From CANKHA01 sp963731585 (GTDB lineage Bacteria > Pseudomonadota > Alphaproteobacteria > Rhizobiales > Xanthobacteraceae): DNA of 64,000 bases. The DNA lies in contig CAVSWC010000005.1 in the NCBI GenBank assembly GCA_963731585.1, forward strand, positions 124,001 to 188,000, in the 5' to 3' direction. A program made the translations under genes and the position numbers. Shown one piece after another: positions 9,720 to 18,220 of this stretch; within the stretch, counting starts at the first letter, position 1, and every line of letters starts with the position of its first letter. A model generated the notes under the pieces. The model was not told the origin of the DNA, made no database searches, and worked only from the letters and a program-made list of their open reading frames with translations.

Positions 9720-11591
9720 CTAACCGCTCTTCTTGCGCCCGAACAGCGCGCCGAGATCGTTCCTGAGATTGTCAAACAATTCGATCTTGGCGCCATGCCT
9801 GCTCATGATGAAGGCCTGCTGTGCAACCGAGAGCGCGTTGTTCCAGGCCCAGTAGATCACCAGACCCGCCGGGAAGCTCGCCAGCATGAAGGTGAACAGC
9901 ACCGGCATCCAGTCGAAGATCAACTTTTGGGTCGGATCGGGCGGCGCTGGGTTCAGCTTCATTTGGAACCACATCGTCACGCCCATGATCAGCGGCCAGA
10001 TTCCGAGATGCAGGAAAGGGCCGATGACGGGAATGACCGTTGGATCGAACGGCAGGAGCCCGAACAGATTGAACAGGTTGGTCGGATCGGGCGCGGAAAG
10101 ATCCCGGATCCAGCCGAAGAACGGGGCGTGCCGCATCTCGATAGTGACGAACAGCACCTTATAGAGCGAATAAAACACCGGGATCTGGATCACGATCGGC
10201 AGGCAGCCTGCCAGCGGATTGATCTTCTCGCTCTTGTAGAGCTCCATCATCGCCTGCTGCTGCTTCGCCTTGTCGTCCGGATAGCGCTCGCGGATCTCGA
10301 CCATCTTCGGCTGCACCACCTTCATCTTGGCCATGGAGGCGTAAGATTTGTTGGCGAGCGGGAAGAACAGGATCTTCACCAGCACGGTGATGAGCAGAAT
10401 GGCGATGCCGAAATTGCCAGTGAGCTTGAACAGCCAGTCCAGCGTCCAGAACACCGGCTTGGTGATGAAATAGAACCAGCCCCAGTCGATCAGCAGCTCG
10501 AAACGGTTGAGCTGCAGCGCCTTATCGTAGCCGTCGACCACCGCCACTTCCTTCGCGCCGGCGAATAGCCGGGCCTTGGCGGTACCGGTGGCGCCCGGGG
10601 CGACCGTCACGCCGTCGAGCAGATAGTCGGCCTGGTAGGTTTTCTGGTTGCCCAATGTGCCCGATGAAAAACGTGCGCGCAGCTTGGCCGCCGGGTCCGG
10701 CAGCAGCGCCGCGGCCCAGTATTTATCGGTGATGCCGAGCCAGCCATTGGTGACGTCGAAGGGGATTTCCTTCTTCTTCTCGACATCCGAATAGGTGATC
10801 TCCTGCAGCCCTTGATCGCCGAATACCCCGATCATGCCTTCGTGCAGAATGTAATAACCGAGCGTGGGCGGCGTCCCGTGGCGCGAGATCAGTGAATAGG
10901 GAAACAGCGTGACCGGAGCCGGGCCCTTGTTGACCACTTCGTCGCTGACGGTGAAAAGATATTTGTCGTCGACTGCGATGGTGCGGCGGAATTCCAATCC
11001 CTCGCCGTTGTCATAGACCAGCTTGGCCGGTTGCCCGACGCCGATGGTGCCGCTGCCCTCCTGCCGCCATTCGGTATCCGGTCCGGGGAGTTTCACCGCC
11101 GCGCCGGGACCCGCGACCCAACCGAATTCGGCGTAAAGCGGTTCCGGGCTTCCCGAGGGAGAAAGCAGGATGATCGGCGGCGACTTCGGATCGACCTTCT
11201 CGCGATATTTCATCAGCGACAGATCGTCGACGCGGCCGCCTTTGAGCGATATCGAGCCGCTCAGCGTGGGCGTGCTGATGCGCACGCGCGGCGCGGCGGC
11301 AATAATGCTGTCGCGTGAAACCGGCTGAGGCGGAGCGGTCGTCACCGATGGGGGGGTGGTGGCGCCGGGCTGGGCCGGCGGCTGCGGAACGCCGGGCGTT
11401 CCGGGAGCTTGCTGCGGTACCGGCGCCATGCCGGGCGTCGGCGCCGGCGTCGCCGGCCCTCGCTTTTCGGCTTGCTCCTGCACGATCTGCCGCTGTTTTT
11501 CCATCTGCGGCCCCGCGATGAAGTATTGCCAGACGAGCAACACGAGGCCTGACAAGGCGACGGCCAAAATCGTATTTTTCTGATTGTCCAT
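9720..11591 (-). CDS. yidC: Membrane protein insertase YidC
   Basis: A 623-residue YidC of the long Gram-negative type: an N-terminal membrane anchor (residues 5-25), a Pro-rich linker (residues 45-95), a periplasmic beta-sandwich domain (about 100-360) and the conserved C-terminal five-helix 60KD_IMP domain, with the FPLANKSYASMAKMKVVQPK segment and the NPLAGCLPIVIQIPVFYSLY helix. YidC inserts inner-membrane proteins alone or with SecYEG. The ATG at 11591 shares a base with the TGA of rnpA, so an ATG start there is preferred over the in-frame GTG one codon earlier. Confidence 0.97.
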   Translation of the reverse strand: MDNQKNTILAVALSGLVLLVWQYFIAGPQMEKQRQIVQEQAEKRGPATPAPTPGMAPVPQQAPGTPGVPQPPAQPGATTPPSVTTAPPQPVSRDSIIAAAPRVRISTPTLSGSISLKGGRVDDLSLMKYREKVDPKSPPIILLSPSGSPEPLYAEFGWVAGPGAAVKLPGPDTEWRQEGSGTIGVGQPAKLVYDNGEGLEFRRTIAVDDKYLFTVSDEVVNKGPAPVTLFPYSLISRHGTPPTLGYYILHEGMIGVFGDQGLQEITYSDVEKKKEIPFDVTNGWLGITDKYWAAALLPDPAAKLRARFSSGTLGNQKTYQADYLLDGVTVAPGATGTAKARLFAGAKEVAVVDGYDKALQLNRFELLIDWGWFYFITKPVFWTLDWLFKLTGNFGIAILLITVLVKILFFPLANKSYASMAKMKVVQPKMVEIRERYPDDKAKQQQAMMELYKSEKINPLAGCLPIVIQIPVFYSLYKVLFVTIEMRHAPFFGWIRDLSAPDPTNLFNLFGLLPFDPTVIPVIGPFLHLGIWPLIMGVTMWFQMKLNPAPPDPTQKLIFDWMPVLFTFMLASFPAGLVIYWAWNNALSVAQQAFIMSRHGAKIELFDNLRNDLGALFGRKKSG

Positions 11592-11974
11592 CACGGGGTC
11601 TTTCGATCGCCCCTTGGGCGAGGGATCTGTGGTTCTGCTGCCTTGCCGCGTCCGTCGTTAAGACGCTGCAAGGCCGATTTGAAATCTTCCAGCAATCCGC
11701 CGAACGGCGCGTTAAGGCCCGCACGCCGTCCGACCAGAACATAATCATGCCCCGGACGCGCCGCTTCACCGGAGGCGTGTCTCACGAGTTCTCGCAGGCG
11801 GCGGCGGACGCGATTGCGTTCCACTGCATTTCCGACCTTCTTCGAAACCGTGAAGCCAACCCGGGCCGGGCCGTCGTCGCGGCGATCGCGCATTTGCACG
11901 ATGAAGGCCTTGGTCGAGACTTTGACTGCGGCGGCGGCAGCCAAGAATTCCGCCCTGTGCCTCAGTCGCTGCAT
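11591..11974 (-). CDS. rnpA: Ribonuclease P protein component
   Basis: RnpA is the protein cofactor of RNase P, which trims the 5' leader of tRNA precursors. The 127-residue basic protein has the family signature spanning VSKKVGNAVERNRVRRRLRE near residues 44-63. It overlaps yidC by one base and lies downstream of rpmH in the universal rpmH-rnpA-yidC order. About 190 bases holding two palindromes separate it from rpmH. Confidence 0.95.
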   Translation of the reverse strand: MQRLRHRAEFLAAAAAVKVSTKAFIVQMRDRRDDGPARVGFTVSKKVGNAVERNRVRRRLRELVRHASGEAARPGHDYVLVGRRAGLNAPFGGLLEDFKSALQRLNDGRGKAAEPQIPRPRGDRKTP

Positions 11975-11993
11975 GCAAAATCGCGCGCCGCCT

Positions 11994-12067
11994 TAGTGTC
12001 CCGAATCCGAAGTTCGCTTAAACTTGCAGCCACCCTTTGAACGAACTTCGGATTCGAAAGGACACTA
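11994..12067. repeat. Intergenic palindrome A between rpmH and rnpA
   Basis: A perfect 15-bp inverted repeat occupies 12002-12016 and 12042-12056, with a further 6-8 bp of complementarity outside it (TAGTGTCC and GGACACTA). The loop is about 25 nt. It shares the GAAGTTCG core with palindrome B just beside it. It resembles the short mobile intergenic palindromes of rhizobial genomes. Confidence 0.8.
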
Positions 12068-12084
12068 GCAGCTCTATGATTCTA

Positions 12085-12155
12085 GTGTGGTTTGGTTCCG
12101 AAGTTCGCTTCCCGGACTCGCATCAAGAAGAGAGCGAACTTCTGAGCCACCACAC
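12085..12155. repeat. Intergenic palindrome B at the 3' end of rpmH
   Basis: Outer arms GTGTGGT (12085-12091) and ACCACAC (12149-12155) and inner arms GAAGTTCGCT (12100-12109) and AGCGAACTTC (12133-12142) form a long hairpin. It ends 11 bases beyond the rpmH stop codon, so in the minus-strand transcript it would fold just after rpmH and could protect or end that short mRNA. Confidence 0.7.
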
Positions 12156-12165
12156 CAGCGCCGGT

Positions 12166-12300
12166 TCAAGCGCTCAGGCGCTTGCGCCCGCGGGACCGCC
12201 GGGCCTGCACGACCCTTCGGCCGCCCTTGGTGGCCATCCTGGCGCGGAAACCGTGACGGCGCTTGCGCACGAGCTTGCTCGGTTGGTACGTCCGTTTCAC
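12166..12300 (-). CDS. rpmH: 50S ribosomal protein L34
   Basis: This 44-residue gene reads KRTYQPSKLVRKRRHGFRAR, then a short basic stretch including ATKGGRRVV, and ends KRLSA, the invariant L34 pattern. The start is GTG at 12300, preceded by a GGAGAGG ribosome-binding site seven bases upstream. L34 is a component of the large ribosomal subunit. It is the first gene of the rpmH-rnpA-yidC-engB run on the minus strand. Confidence 0.97.
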   Translation of the reverse strand: MKRTYQPSKLVRKRRHGFRARMATKGGRRVVQARRSRGRKRLSA

Positions 12301-12531
12301 GAATCCCTCTCCGCTGTCGCGGCATGTCGCCGATGAATGGAAAGCCGCACGGCGTGCTTAATAGCCGGGGACGGCAGTTGCGGCGCTTATAAGGGACTGC
12401 GACCGCTTTCGTCAATGCGAGGGACTGGTCCCCGGATTGGCCGAGACTGGGTAAAACAGCCCAAAAAGGCCGCATATCGAGCATCTTATCTCCGCCTGCG
12501 GTTGCGCGGCCGCGATGCTGCGAGGTTGATC

Positions 12532-13584
12532 ATGACCGAACCGGTTTTCATGCTGGCGCAGGCTACCGCGGTGCCGCCGCATCTGCTCGACCAGGCCGAG
12601 GTCGCCAGGCGCATGCAGAGCGTCTTCAAGCGCCTGTTTGGCCGCTATCCTGGCCTCATCGATGTCTTCACCAATGCGGGAATCGAGCGGCGCTATTCCG
12701 TCCGGCCAATCGAGTGGTTCGACGAGCCGCGCGACTGGCCGCAACGGACCAAGGCCTATCTGGACGGCGCCGATGCGCTCTTTATCGAGGTCGCGGAAAA
12801 GGCGCTCAAGCGCGCGAAGCTTTCGGCGCGCGACATCGATCTGGTCGTCACCGTTTCCTCCACCGGCATCGCCACCCCAAGCATCGAAGCCCGCGTGGCG
12901 AAGCGGTTGGGCTTGCGCGCAAACGTGCAGCGCGTTCCCGTGTTCGGACTCGGCTGCGCCGGCGGGGTGTCCGGACTGGCGATCGGCTCGCAACTGGCGC
13001 GCGCGCGGCCCGGAGCAGTCGTGCTGGTGGTGGTGATCGAGCTTTGCACGCTCGCCTTCCGCCGCGACCGCATCACCAAGGCCGACGTCATCGCCTCGGC
13101 GCTGTTCGGCGACGGCGCCGCCGCCGCGGTGTTGCGGGTCGGCGGCGACGAGGGAAAATTGCGGATCGGTGCGGCGCGCGAGCATTTATGGCCGGGCACG
13201 CTCGACGTCATGGGATGGTCGGTGGACCCGATCGGCTTCGGCGTCATGCTCTCGCGCTCGCTGCCGCGCTTCGTCGAGGAACGGCTGGCGGCGCCGGCGC
13301 GCCGCTTTCTCAAAAGCGAAGGCCTGAACGGGATGACGCGCTTCATCTGTCATCCCGGCGGCGCTAAAGTGCTGGCCGCCGTCGAGGCCGCGCTCGAATT
13401 GCAGACCGGCACGCTGGTCGACGAGCGCCGCGTGCTGCGCGACTATGGCAACATGTCGGCGCCGACCGTGATGTTTGTGCTGGAGCGGGCGCTCAAGCGG
13501 GGATTTTCCGGCAGCGCCGTGCTCTCTGCGCTTGGGCCGGGCTTCACTGCGAGCTTTCTTGCCATCGAGGCCAATAATGGTTGA
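12532..13584 (+). CDS. Type III polyketide synthase (chalcone synthase-like)
   Basis: A 350-residue homodimeric-type III PKS of the bacterial alkylpyrone/alkylresorcinol group. The catalytic triad is visible: Cys142 in GLGCAGG, His274 in CHPGG and Asn307 in GNMSAP. These enzymes extend an acyl-CoA starter with malonyl-CoA and cyclise the product. The ATG at 12532 was preferred to an ATG 65 codons earlier because the earlier part does not look like PKS sequence. The next gene overlaps its last eight bases and encodes an isoprenylcysteine-type methyltransferase, the same pairing as BpsA-BpsB of Bacillus subtilis, so a methylated alkylpyrone is the likely product. Confidence 0.9.
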   Translation: MTEPVFMLAQATAVPPHLLDQAEVARRMQSVFKRLFGRYPGLIDVFTNAGIERRYSVRPIEWFDEPRDWPQRTKAYLDGADALFIEVAEKALKRAKLSARDIDLVVTVSSTGIATPSIEARVAKRLGLRANVQRVPVFGLGCAGGVSGLAIGSQLARARPGAVVLVVVIELCTLAFRRDRITKADVIASALFGDGAAAAVLRVGGDEGKLRIGAAREHLWPGTLDVMGWSVDPIGFGVMLSRSLPRFVEERLAAPARRFLKSEGLNGMTRFICHPGGAKVLAAVEAALELQTGTLVDERRVLRDYGNMSAPTVMFVLERALKRGFSGSAVLSALGPGFTASFLAIEANNG

Positions 13585-14129
13585 CCGCATGGCGGAGGGT
13601 GCGCTGCTCGTCGCTTTCGTCACGCTGCAGCGCCTGGCCGAGCTTTTGTTGGCGCGCCGAAACACACGGCGGATGCTCGCGGAAGGCGGCGTCGAATTCG
13701 GGCGTTCGCATTATCCCGCGATGGTGGCGCTGCATAGCGCCTGGCTCATGGGACTTTGGTGGTTTGGCCACGCCCGCTCCGTCGATCCGCTTTTGCTTGG
13801 CCGTTTTCATCCTGCTGCAGGCCGGCCGGCTCTGGGTTATCGCCAGCCTGGGGCGGCGATGGACGACGCGCATCATCGTGCTGCCGCGGGCGCCGCTGGT
13901 TGCAAGCGGGCCGTATCGCTGGCTCAAGCACCCCAATTATCTGATCGTCGCCCTGGAAATAGCCGTGGTGCCGCTGGCGCTGGGATTGCCGGTATTTGCC
14001 GCGATTTTCACCCTGCTCAATGCATGCATTCTTTACCTGCGCATCCGCACGGAAAATGCCGCCTTGGCGCAATCGGCGGAACCCGACCAAGCGGCGCAAA
14101 GTCTTGCCAATGAAACCCGAAGACTATAG
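13577..14129 (+). CDS. Isoprenylcysteine carboxyl methyltransferase-family protein, frameshifted
   Basis: Membrane methyltransferase of the ICMT/BpsB family, about 183 residues after repair of one +1 frameshift near 13798 (a TT where one T restores LLLAVFILLQAGRLWVIASL). The conserved SAM-binding end is present: SGPYRWLKHPNYLIVALEIA and then a helix ending in RIRTENAAL. Its start overlaps the polyketide synthase stop, so the two are co-expressed; methylation of the polyketide product is inferred from the Bacillus BpsA-BpsB pair. The break is most likely a sequence error. Confidence 0.8.
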
Positions 14130-14170
14130 CTATCCGCGGTCCGCCGGGACTTTGATCCCGTGTTGGCAAA

Positions 14171-14247
14171 GCGCCCGTAGCTCAGCTGGATAGAGCACCA
14201 GACTACGAATCTGGGGGTCAGGAGTTCGAATCTCTTCGGGCGCGCCA
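14171..14247 (+). tRNA. tRNA-Arg (anticodon ACG)
   Basis: A 77-nt cloverleaf with encoded CCA. The acceptor stem GCGCCCG pairs with CGGGCGC at 14237-14243. The D arm contains AGCTCAGCTGGATAGAG, the anticodon arm is CCAGA-CTACGAA-TCTGG with anticodon ACG, and the T loop is TTCGAAT. The discriminator is G. ACG reads CGN codons after A34 deamination to inosine. Confidence 0.97.
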
Positions 14248-15009
14248 GCAACTCTTTGATTTTGAATCGGGATTTCTGCGCGATTTTTCCGCTCTTGACA
14301 TCGGAATTGTTTGGGGCATCACCGGCGCAACACGCGCGTTGAATACGGCGTTGGAGCCTTTTCGGCCGCGGTTATGGATTCCTTTGATTTCGATATCGAT
14401 GCCCTCGACTACTGGCGGCTCGGCGATGAGTTGACCGTAATTCAGGCTGCGATGCTCTTGGAATCCGGCTTGCCGCAAGGCCTCGAACAAATGGTCGGCG
14501 CGCGCTGGTTTCGATAGGCGGTCGAGAGCGGCCAGCGCGCGAGTGTCAGGCTCGGTACCTTCGCGAGCACCTCCGCGATCAGCGACTTGCGCGGGATGGC
14601 TCGACTTACATCGCCGCTCTAGCCGCCCTCACTGCGGACGGCTACGCGACTGCCCACCTTTCGCCCGGCACGTACAAGATTGCTGTTTCAACAGCGACCG
14701 GCGTTTATATCGACCATCACGGCCATCGCTGGAGCCGTCGCATGAATGCTCGTTTCAGGCTCTTCGAGCGTGGTCGGCAGACGCACTTCGCCTCCCCGTC
14801 AACGCCGTGAAGATCCTCGCAATAATTGGAAGTACTTGGGAGCGAGGGCCCAAAGCGGACATCAGGCGAGTTGTATGTGCCATTTTTGATACATCGGTGT
14901 GAAAAACGCCCCGCGTAACAGGGCCGTGTAATACGTTCTGTGAATTCTGCGTTAGAGTTGCACAGATTTGGGGCCGCTGGCCGGTCTCTGGAATTAAGAG
15001 GGAATTGTC
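14248..15009. other. Gene-poor stretch with remnants downstream of tRNA-Arg
   Basis: No intact gene is convincing here. One frame (14374-14517) begins like a known island-associated hypothetical protein (see separate entry). Another frame without a start codon runs open from before 14490 to the TGA at 14808 and encodes GSTYIAALAALTADGYATAH and a basic tail; its composition looks protein-like but I do not recognise it. A decayed insertion next to the tRNA is the likely explanation. The last 100 bases should hold the promoter of the outer-membrane gene at 15010. Confidence 0.5.
14374..14517 (+). pseudogene. Truncated island-type hypothetical protein
   Basis: The 47-residue frame begins MDSFDFDIDALDYWRLGDEL and continues TVIQAAMLLESG, which resembles the N-terminus of a hypothetical family (DYWRLCDELSVVQAALL) that I recall from Bradyrhizobium-like genomes. 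The match stops after about 35 residues and the rest is unrelated, so this is a truncated copy. This identification is from memory of the pattern only. Confidence 0.35.
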
Positions 15010-15732
15010 ATGCGAAAATCTGCACTGACGCTACTTGCTGCGGTCATTGGTCTGGCTGCAGGTCAAGCATCGGCGGCTGATCTTCCAAGAGGAATTCCGG
15101 CCTACATACCGCTGGCGCCGCCTCCACCAATTACTTGGACCGGATGTTACATCGGCGGCAACGTCGGCGGAATATTTGGCCGCGCCGAGGCGGATTTCGG
15201 TTTTGGAGACCTCTCTAGCAACAATTCTGGCTTTGCTGGCGGCGGTCAAATTGGCTGCGATTATCAATTCGCCGGCGGATGGGTGATTGGCATCCGCAAT
15301 ATGTTTGATTGGACAAGCCTGGGTAGGGATCGAACAGTCGTCTTCGATACAGACGACCGTGCCAGGGTTAACATCAAGAATAATTGGTTCGACACCCTGA
15401 CGGCCCGCATCGGCTATGCGTCCGGACCCAGCTGGTTGCTCTACGGTCAGGGCGGCGCTGTCTGGGCTCAGAACAGTGCAGATGTCACCATTAATGGTTC
15501 TGACGTTGGTCGCTCCAGAACCAGAACAGGCTGGACGGCCGGTGCCGGCGTTGAATGGATGTTCGCACCAAACTGGTCGGCATTTCTGGAAGGCAACTAC
15601 ATGGACTTCGGCTCGAACGATCGCATCGTCAATGCCTGTGCCTCCGGTTGTACCTTCAGTACCAAAGCGACCGCGGCCACTGTCCTGGTCGGCTTGAACT
15701 ACAGATTCAATTGGGGAAAAGCGCCGTACTAA
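15010..15732 (+). CDS. Outer-membrane beta-barrel protein (Omp25/Omp31 type)
   Basis: A 240-residue exported porin-like protein. It has a signal peptide (MRKSALTLLAAVIGLAAGQA-SAAD), a Pro-rich linker, then WTGCYIGGNVGGIFGRAEAD, the usual opening of the eight-stranded barrels of the Omp25/31 family in rhizobia and Brucella. The end is VLVGLNYRFNWGKAPY; such proteins more often end in Phe, so the last residues are slightly unusual. Two cysteines (NACASGC) may form a loop disulfide. It is a single-gene unit followed by a strong intrinsic terminator. Confidence 0.85.
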   Translation: MRKSALTLLAAVIGLAAGQASAADLPRGIPAYIPLAPPPPITWTGCYIGGNVGGIFGRAEADFGFGDLSSNNSGFAGGGQIGCDYQFAGGWVIGIRNMFDWTSLGRDRTVVFDTDDRARVNIKNNWFDTLTARIGYASGPSWLLYGQGGAVWAQNSADVTINGSDVGRSRTRTGWTAGAGVEWMFAPNWSAFLEGNYMDFGSNDRIVNACASGCTFSTKATAATVLVGLNYRFNWGKAPY

Positions 15733-15759
15733 CACGGACCCTCCCCAAACTAGAACCGA

Positions 15760-15790
15760 AGACCCCGAGCTCAACTCGGGGTCTTTTTAT
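15760..15790 (+). terminator. Rho-independent terminator after the outer-membrane gene
   Basis: A perfect 10-bp stem (AGACCCCGAG with CTCGGGGTCT) and a 5-nt loop are followed by a run of T. It lies 28 bases beyond the stop codon of the 15010-15732 gene. Confidence 0.92.
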
Positions 15791-15812
15791 TAAAGCGTGA
15801 TGGAATTTTCGG

Positions 15813-15840
15813 AAGACCGCTGCTGGGCGGTCTTTCTGTT
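15813..15840 (+). terminator. Second stem-loop terminator
   Basis: An 8-bp stem AAGACCGC/GCGGTCTT with a 6-nt loop is followed by TCTGTTT. It may back up the first terminator; weaker T run. Confidence 0.6.
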
Positions 15841-15978
15841 TGCGCAAATCTGTTCGCGGATGTCTGCTAATGGCCCAAAGCAGACGAGCCGAAGCTCGTG
15901 ATACAAAGTGCTGGATTTCAGTAGACGCTGCCATAAACTGGCGGCCTTGTTGCAGAGGACCGTCAGCTAAAGGTTTTG

Positions 15979-16671
15979 GTGAAAATGTCCGCACGTGTCG
16001 TCCTGCGTTCGTCGGGTTTACTGCTGATCGGGCTAACTCTCGGGGCTTGGTCCGGACCCGTTCGTGCGGACGATTTCCAGCAATCCATAAGCTCTTTCTG
16101 CTCTGGCCGCTGCGCAGCTACCGCCCTGGCAGGCGTGCAGCTCGAGACCAGCTTGGAAGAGGTTTTTGGTGTGCGTGGAACATTCACGCCGCACTGGGGC
16201 TATGAATTTAGCCCGGGCTTTTTCCTGGGGGGCGCGCTGTCTCGCGAACTCTTTGATCTAAATAACGTGGTCGGGATCGAGGCTGAGGCTGGGCTCGGTC
16301 AGCGCTTTGGTGGGCTGGACGAAACCGAAGTTTGGGGGGCACTGTACCTGCGGTGGAAGTATTTTCCCTGGAATCACATAGTGCGGATGACTGTCGCCGT
16401 TTCTACTGGCGTGAATTACGCATCAAGCGTGCCACGGTACGAGATCCTCCAAAGCGGCAACGACAAAGGTTCTAAGGCGCTCCATTATTTTTCGCCAGAA
16501 ATCACCTTTGCTCTGCCCTCGGCGCCGGATCGGGAACTGGTATTTCGCTTTCACCATCGATCTGGCGGGGCGAAATGGTGGGGGGAAGATCACCCTGTTT
16601 TCGGTGACTTGTTTGGAAACACGGCGGGTGGTGTGCAGTATCTAACGGCCGGCATTCGCCAGCACTTCTAG
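15979..16671 (+). CDS. Outer-membrane barrel protein, possible PagL-type lipid A 3-O-deacylase
   Basis: The product has a signal peptide ending near GPVRAD and a mature part of about 200 residues that alternates like a small beta barrel and ends in a terminal Phe (LTAGIRQHF). Near the C-terminus, FRFHHRSGGAKWWGE carries a His-x-Ser pair and a Glu in positions reminiscent of PagL, which removes the 3-linked acyl chain of lipid A in the outer membrane. The likeness is weak outside this segment. The GTG at 15979, five bases after AAAGG, was chosen; the ATG at 15985 is also possible. Confidence 0.55.
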   Translation: MKMSARVVLRSSGLLLIGLTLGAWSGPVRADDFQQSISSFCSGRCAATALAGVQLETSLEEVFGVRGTFTPHWGYEFSPGFFLGGALSRELFDLNNVVGIEAEAGLGQRFGGLDETEVWGALYLRWKYFPWNHIVRMTVAVSTGVNYASSVPRYEILQSGNDKGSKALHYFSPEITFALPSAPDRELVFRFHHRSGGAKWWGEDHPVFGDLFGNTAGGVQYLTAGIRQHF

Positions 16672-17057
16672 GCAGTTCGCGCGCGGTCATAAATATGACC
16701 GGATATTTGAAACCTCCGACGGTCAGAGCGTGCCAGATCGTCGGAGAGAAGCGAACCATTCTTGGTTCCGACCTCAGCACGCCAGTCATCGCCCTGTTCT
16801 GAAGCTTTCTCGCCCACTATGTCTCCGAAAGGTCTTCGACCGGCCTGTCCCGACGAAGGCGCTGAGGGCTCATTGTCTGCCGAAGCCGCTGCGGACGCTG
16901 CCCCAATGGCTTACCACTCCTGCGCCGTCGCGATAAGGGATGGTGAAAAAAGACCGCCACCGAATATTCTTTCGAGATGATGAATCCATTGGTCATCCCA
17001 GTCGTTATCTGATTTACGACCCCCCGCGGGTCCGGGAACGAGCAAGGAATAAAACAG
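16672..17057. other. Intergenic stretch, no gene seen
   Basis: The 386 bases between the barrel gene and the DUF4394 gene contain only short frames without family features. The end carries AGCAAGGAATAAAACAG, the likely ribosome-binding region of the next gene. No RNA gene was recognised. Confidence 0.5.
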
Positions 17058-17832
17058 ATGAAGTTCAAGGTATTGCTAGCCGCGTCTGCTGTCTTGTTGG
17101 CAGCGGGAACCGGGGCGCAGGCCGCCCAGGTCGCCGCGCTGACCGGTAACGACACCATTGTCATGATCGACACCGCCGCCAAGAAGGCCACGAAAAGCAT
17201 GAAGGTCACGGGCCTTAACGGCGCGCTGATGGGAATCGACGTCCGCCCAGCCGACGGCATGCTGTATGGGCTGGTAGCCGATGGGACGCTCTACACCATC
17301 GCGATGGACGGCAAGGCGACGATGAAGTCGAAGCTGGAGACGATGTTGCCTGAAGGCGTCATGGCCACAGTCGATTTCAACCCCGCAGCCGACCGGCTTC
17401 GCGTCATCGGCAGCGACGGCACCAGCCTTCGCGTCAACGTGGACGACGGCAAGGTCACCAAGGACGGCAGCCTGAAGTATGCCGACAACGACACAAACAA
17501 GGGCAAGACACCCAAGGTCGTGGCCGGCGCCTACACCAATTCGGTGAAGGGCACGAAGGAAACCGCTCTATACGACATCGACGCGGAGACCGGCGCCCTG
17601 GTGAGGCAAGCCCCGCCAAATGACGGTATCCTCAATACCGTCGGTGCGCTCGGCACGAAAGTAGACACTATCGCCTTCGACATCTGGTCGGATGGCACCA
17701 AGAATGAAGCCTGGGCGATGGCCGGCGGCCAACTTTGGTCGATTGATCTGGCGACCGGCAAAGCGACGCCGGCGGCGAAGATCGAAGGCGTCGACGGAAC
17801 GGTGAAGGATATCGCGATCATCTCCGATGTAG
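17058..17832 (+). CDS. Exported DUF4394 protein, stop displaced by a frameshift
   Basis: A periplasmic protein with a signal peptide (LLAASAVLLAAGTGAQAA) and a DUF4394 domain of beta-propeller character: repeated units such as GIDVRPADGMLYGLVADGTLY, DFNPAADRLRVIGSDG and AFDIWSDGTKNEAWAM. Its function is unknown. As written, the frame runs on to 18050 through an intrinsic terminator and into an antisense integrase remnant, which is not credible. Removing one C at about 17825 ends the protein at a TAG at 17830 (product of about 257 residues), the usual length. I take that as the true end. Confidence 0.75.
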
Positions 17833-17864
17833 CGTTGAATAGGCACAAGACGGTGCTGCACTAT

Positions 17865-17898
17865 GAAGGAGCCCTAGTCCAGGGCTCCTTCTGTTTGT
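17865..17898 (+). terminator. Rho-independent terminator after the DUF4394 gene
   Basis: An 11-bp perfect stem (GAAGGAGCCCT with AGGGCTCCTTC) and a 5-nt loop are followed by TGTTTGTT. Its position supports ending the DUF4394 gene near 17832. Confidence 0.85.
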
Positions 17899-17904
17899 TG
17901 CTCG

Positions 17905-18155
17905 GTGGGTTTCTGGCTCGCCGGGGTCGTGCTCGATGCGCGACTGACCTAGAACGACCTTGGCACCCGCGCTCTGGCGCGTTCCGGCGTGATTTTTGCC
18001 GACGGCCGCAATGGTGTACCGGATCGCCGCGCCCTGAGCCCACCCTGTAAACGACGACATAGGACTTGGCCCCAGTGGGGCGCAGGCGCAAGTTAAAGCC
18101 GGTCACCGGCACTATCCCACTCCGTAAACTCGCCGCTTTTTGGCTTCAACGGCAT
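17905..18155 (-). pseudogene. N-terminal remnant of a tyrosine integrase
   Basis: On the minus strand from an ATG at 18155 the three frames spell pieces of the arm-type domain of phage-like tyrosine recombinases: a short Lys-rich start ending TEWDSA, then VTGFNLRLRPTGAKSYVVVY-RVGSGRG, then RYTIAAVGKNHAGTRQSAGA and VVLGQSRIEHDPGEPE. The pattern matches the usual GFGLRVRPSGAKSYVVQYR...RRFTIG opening. At least two frame changes and loss of the whole catalytic domain make it a relic. It lies between the DUF4394 terminator and the flippase-like gene, and marks an old integration event. Confidence 0.7.
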
Positions 18156-18220
18156 CCGGCCATCGCAACAACGCGCCGGTGCTCCTCGCCCCAACACCCT
18201 ACATCTGATATTTCAGACCG

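Noticed and set aside
12000..12530. A replication origin next to rpmH
   Set aside because: rpmH-rnpA flank oriC in many bacteria, but no dnaA gene and no cluster of DnaA boxes is seen here.
14543..14902. A 119-residue frame after tRNA-Arg
   Set aside because: Its composition (Arg, Ser, Pro and Cys rich) is that of an out-of-frame reading, and no family feature is visible.
17833..18050. Extension of the DUF4394 protein to 18050
   Set aside because: The extra 70 residues are read through a strong intrinsic terminator and antisense to an integrase remnant. A one-base correction restores a stop at 17830 and the expected family length.
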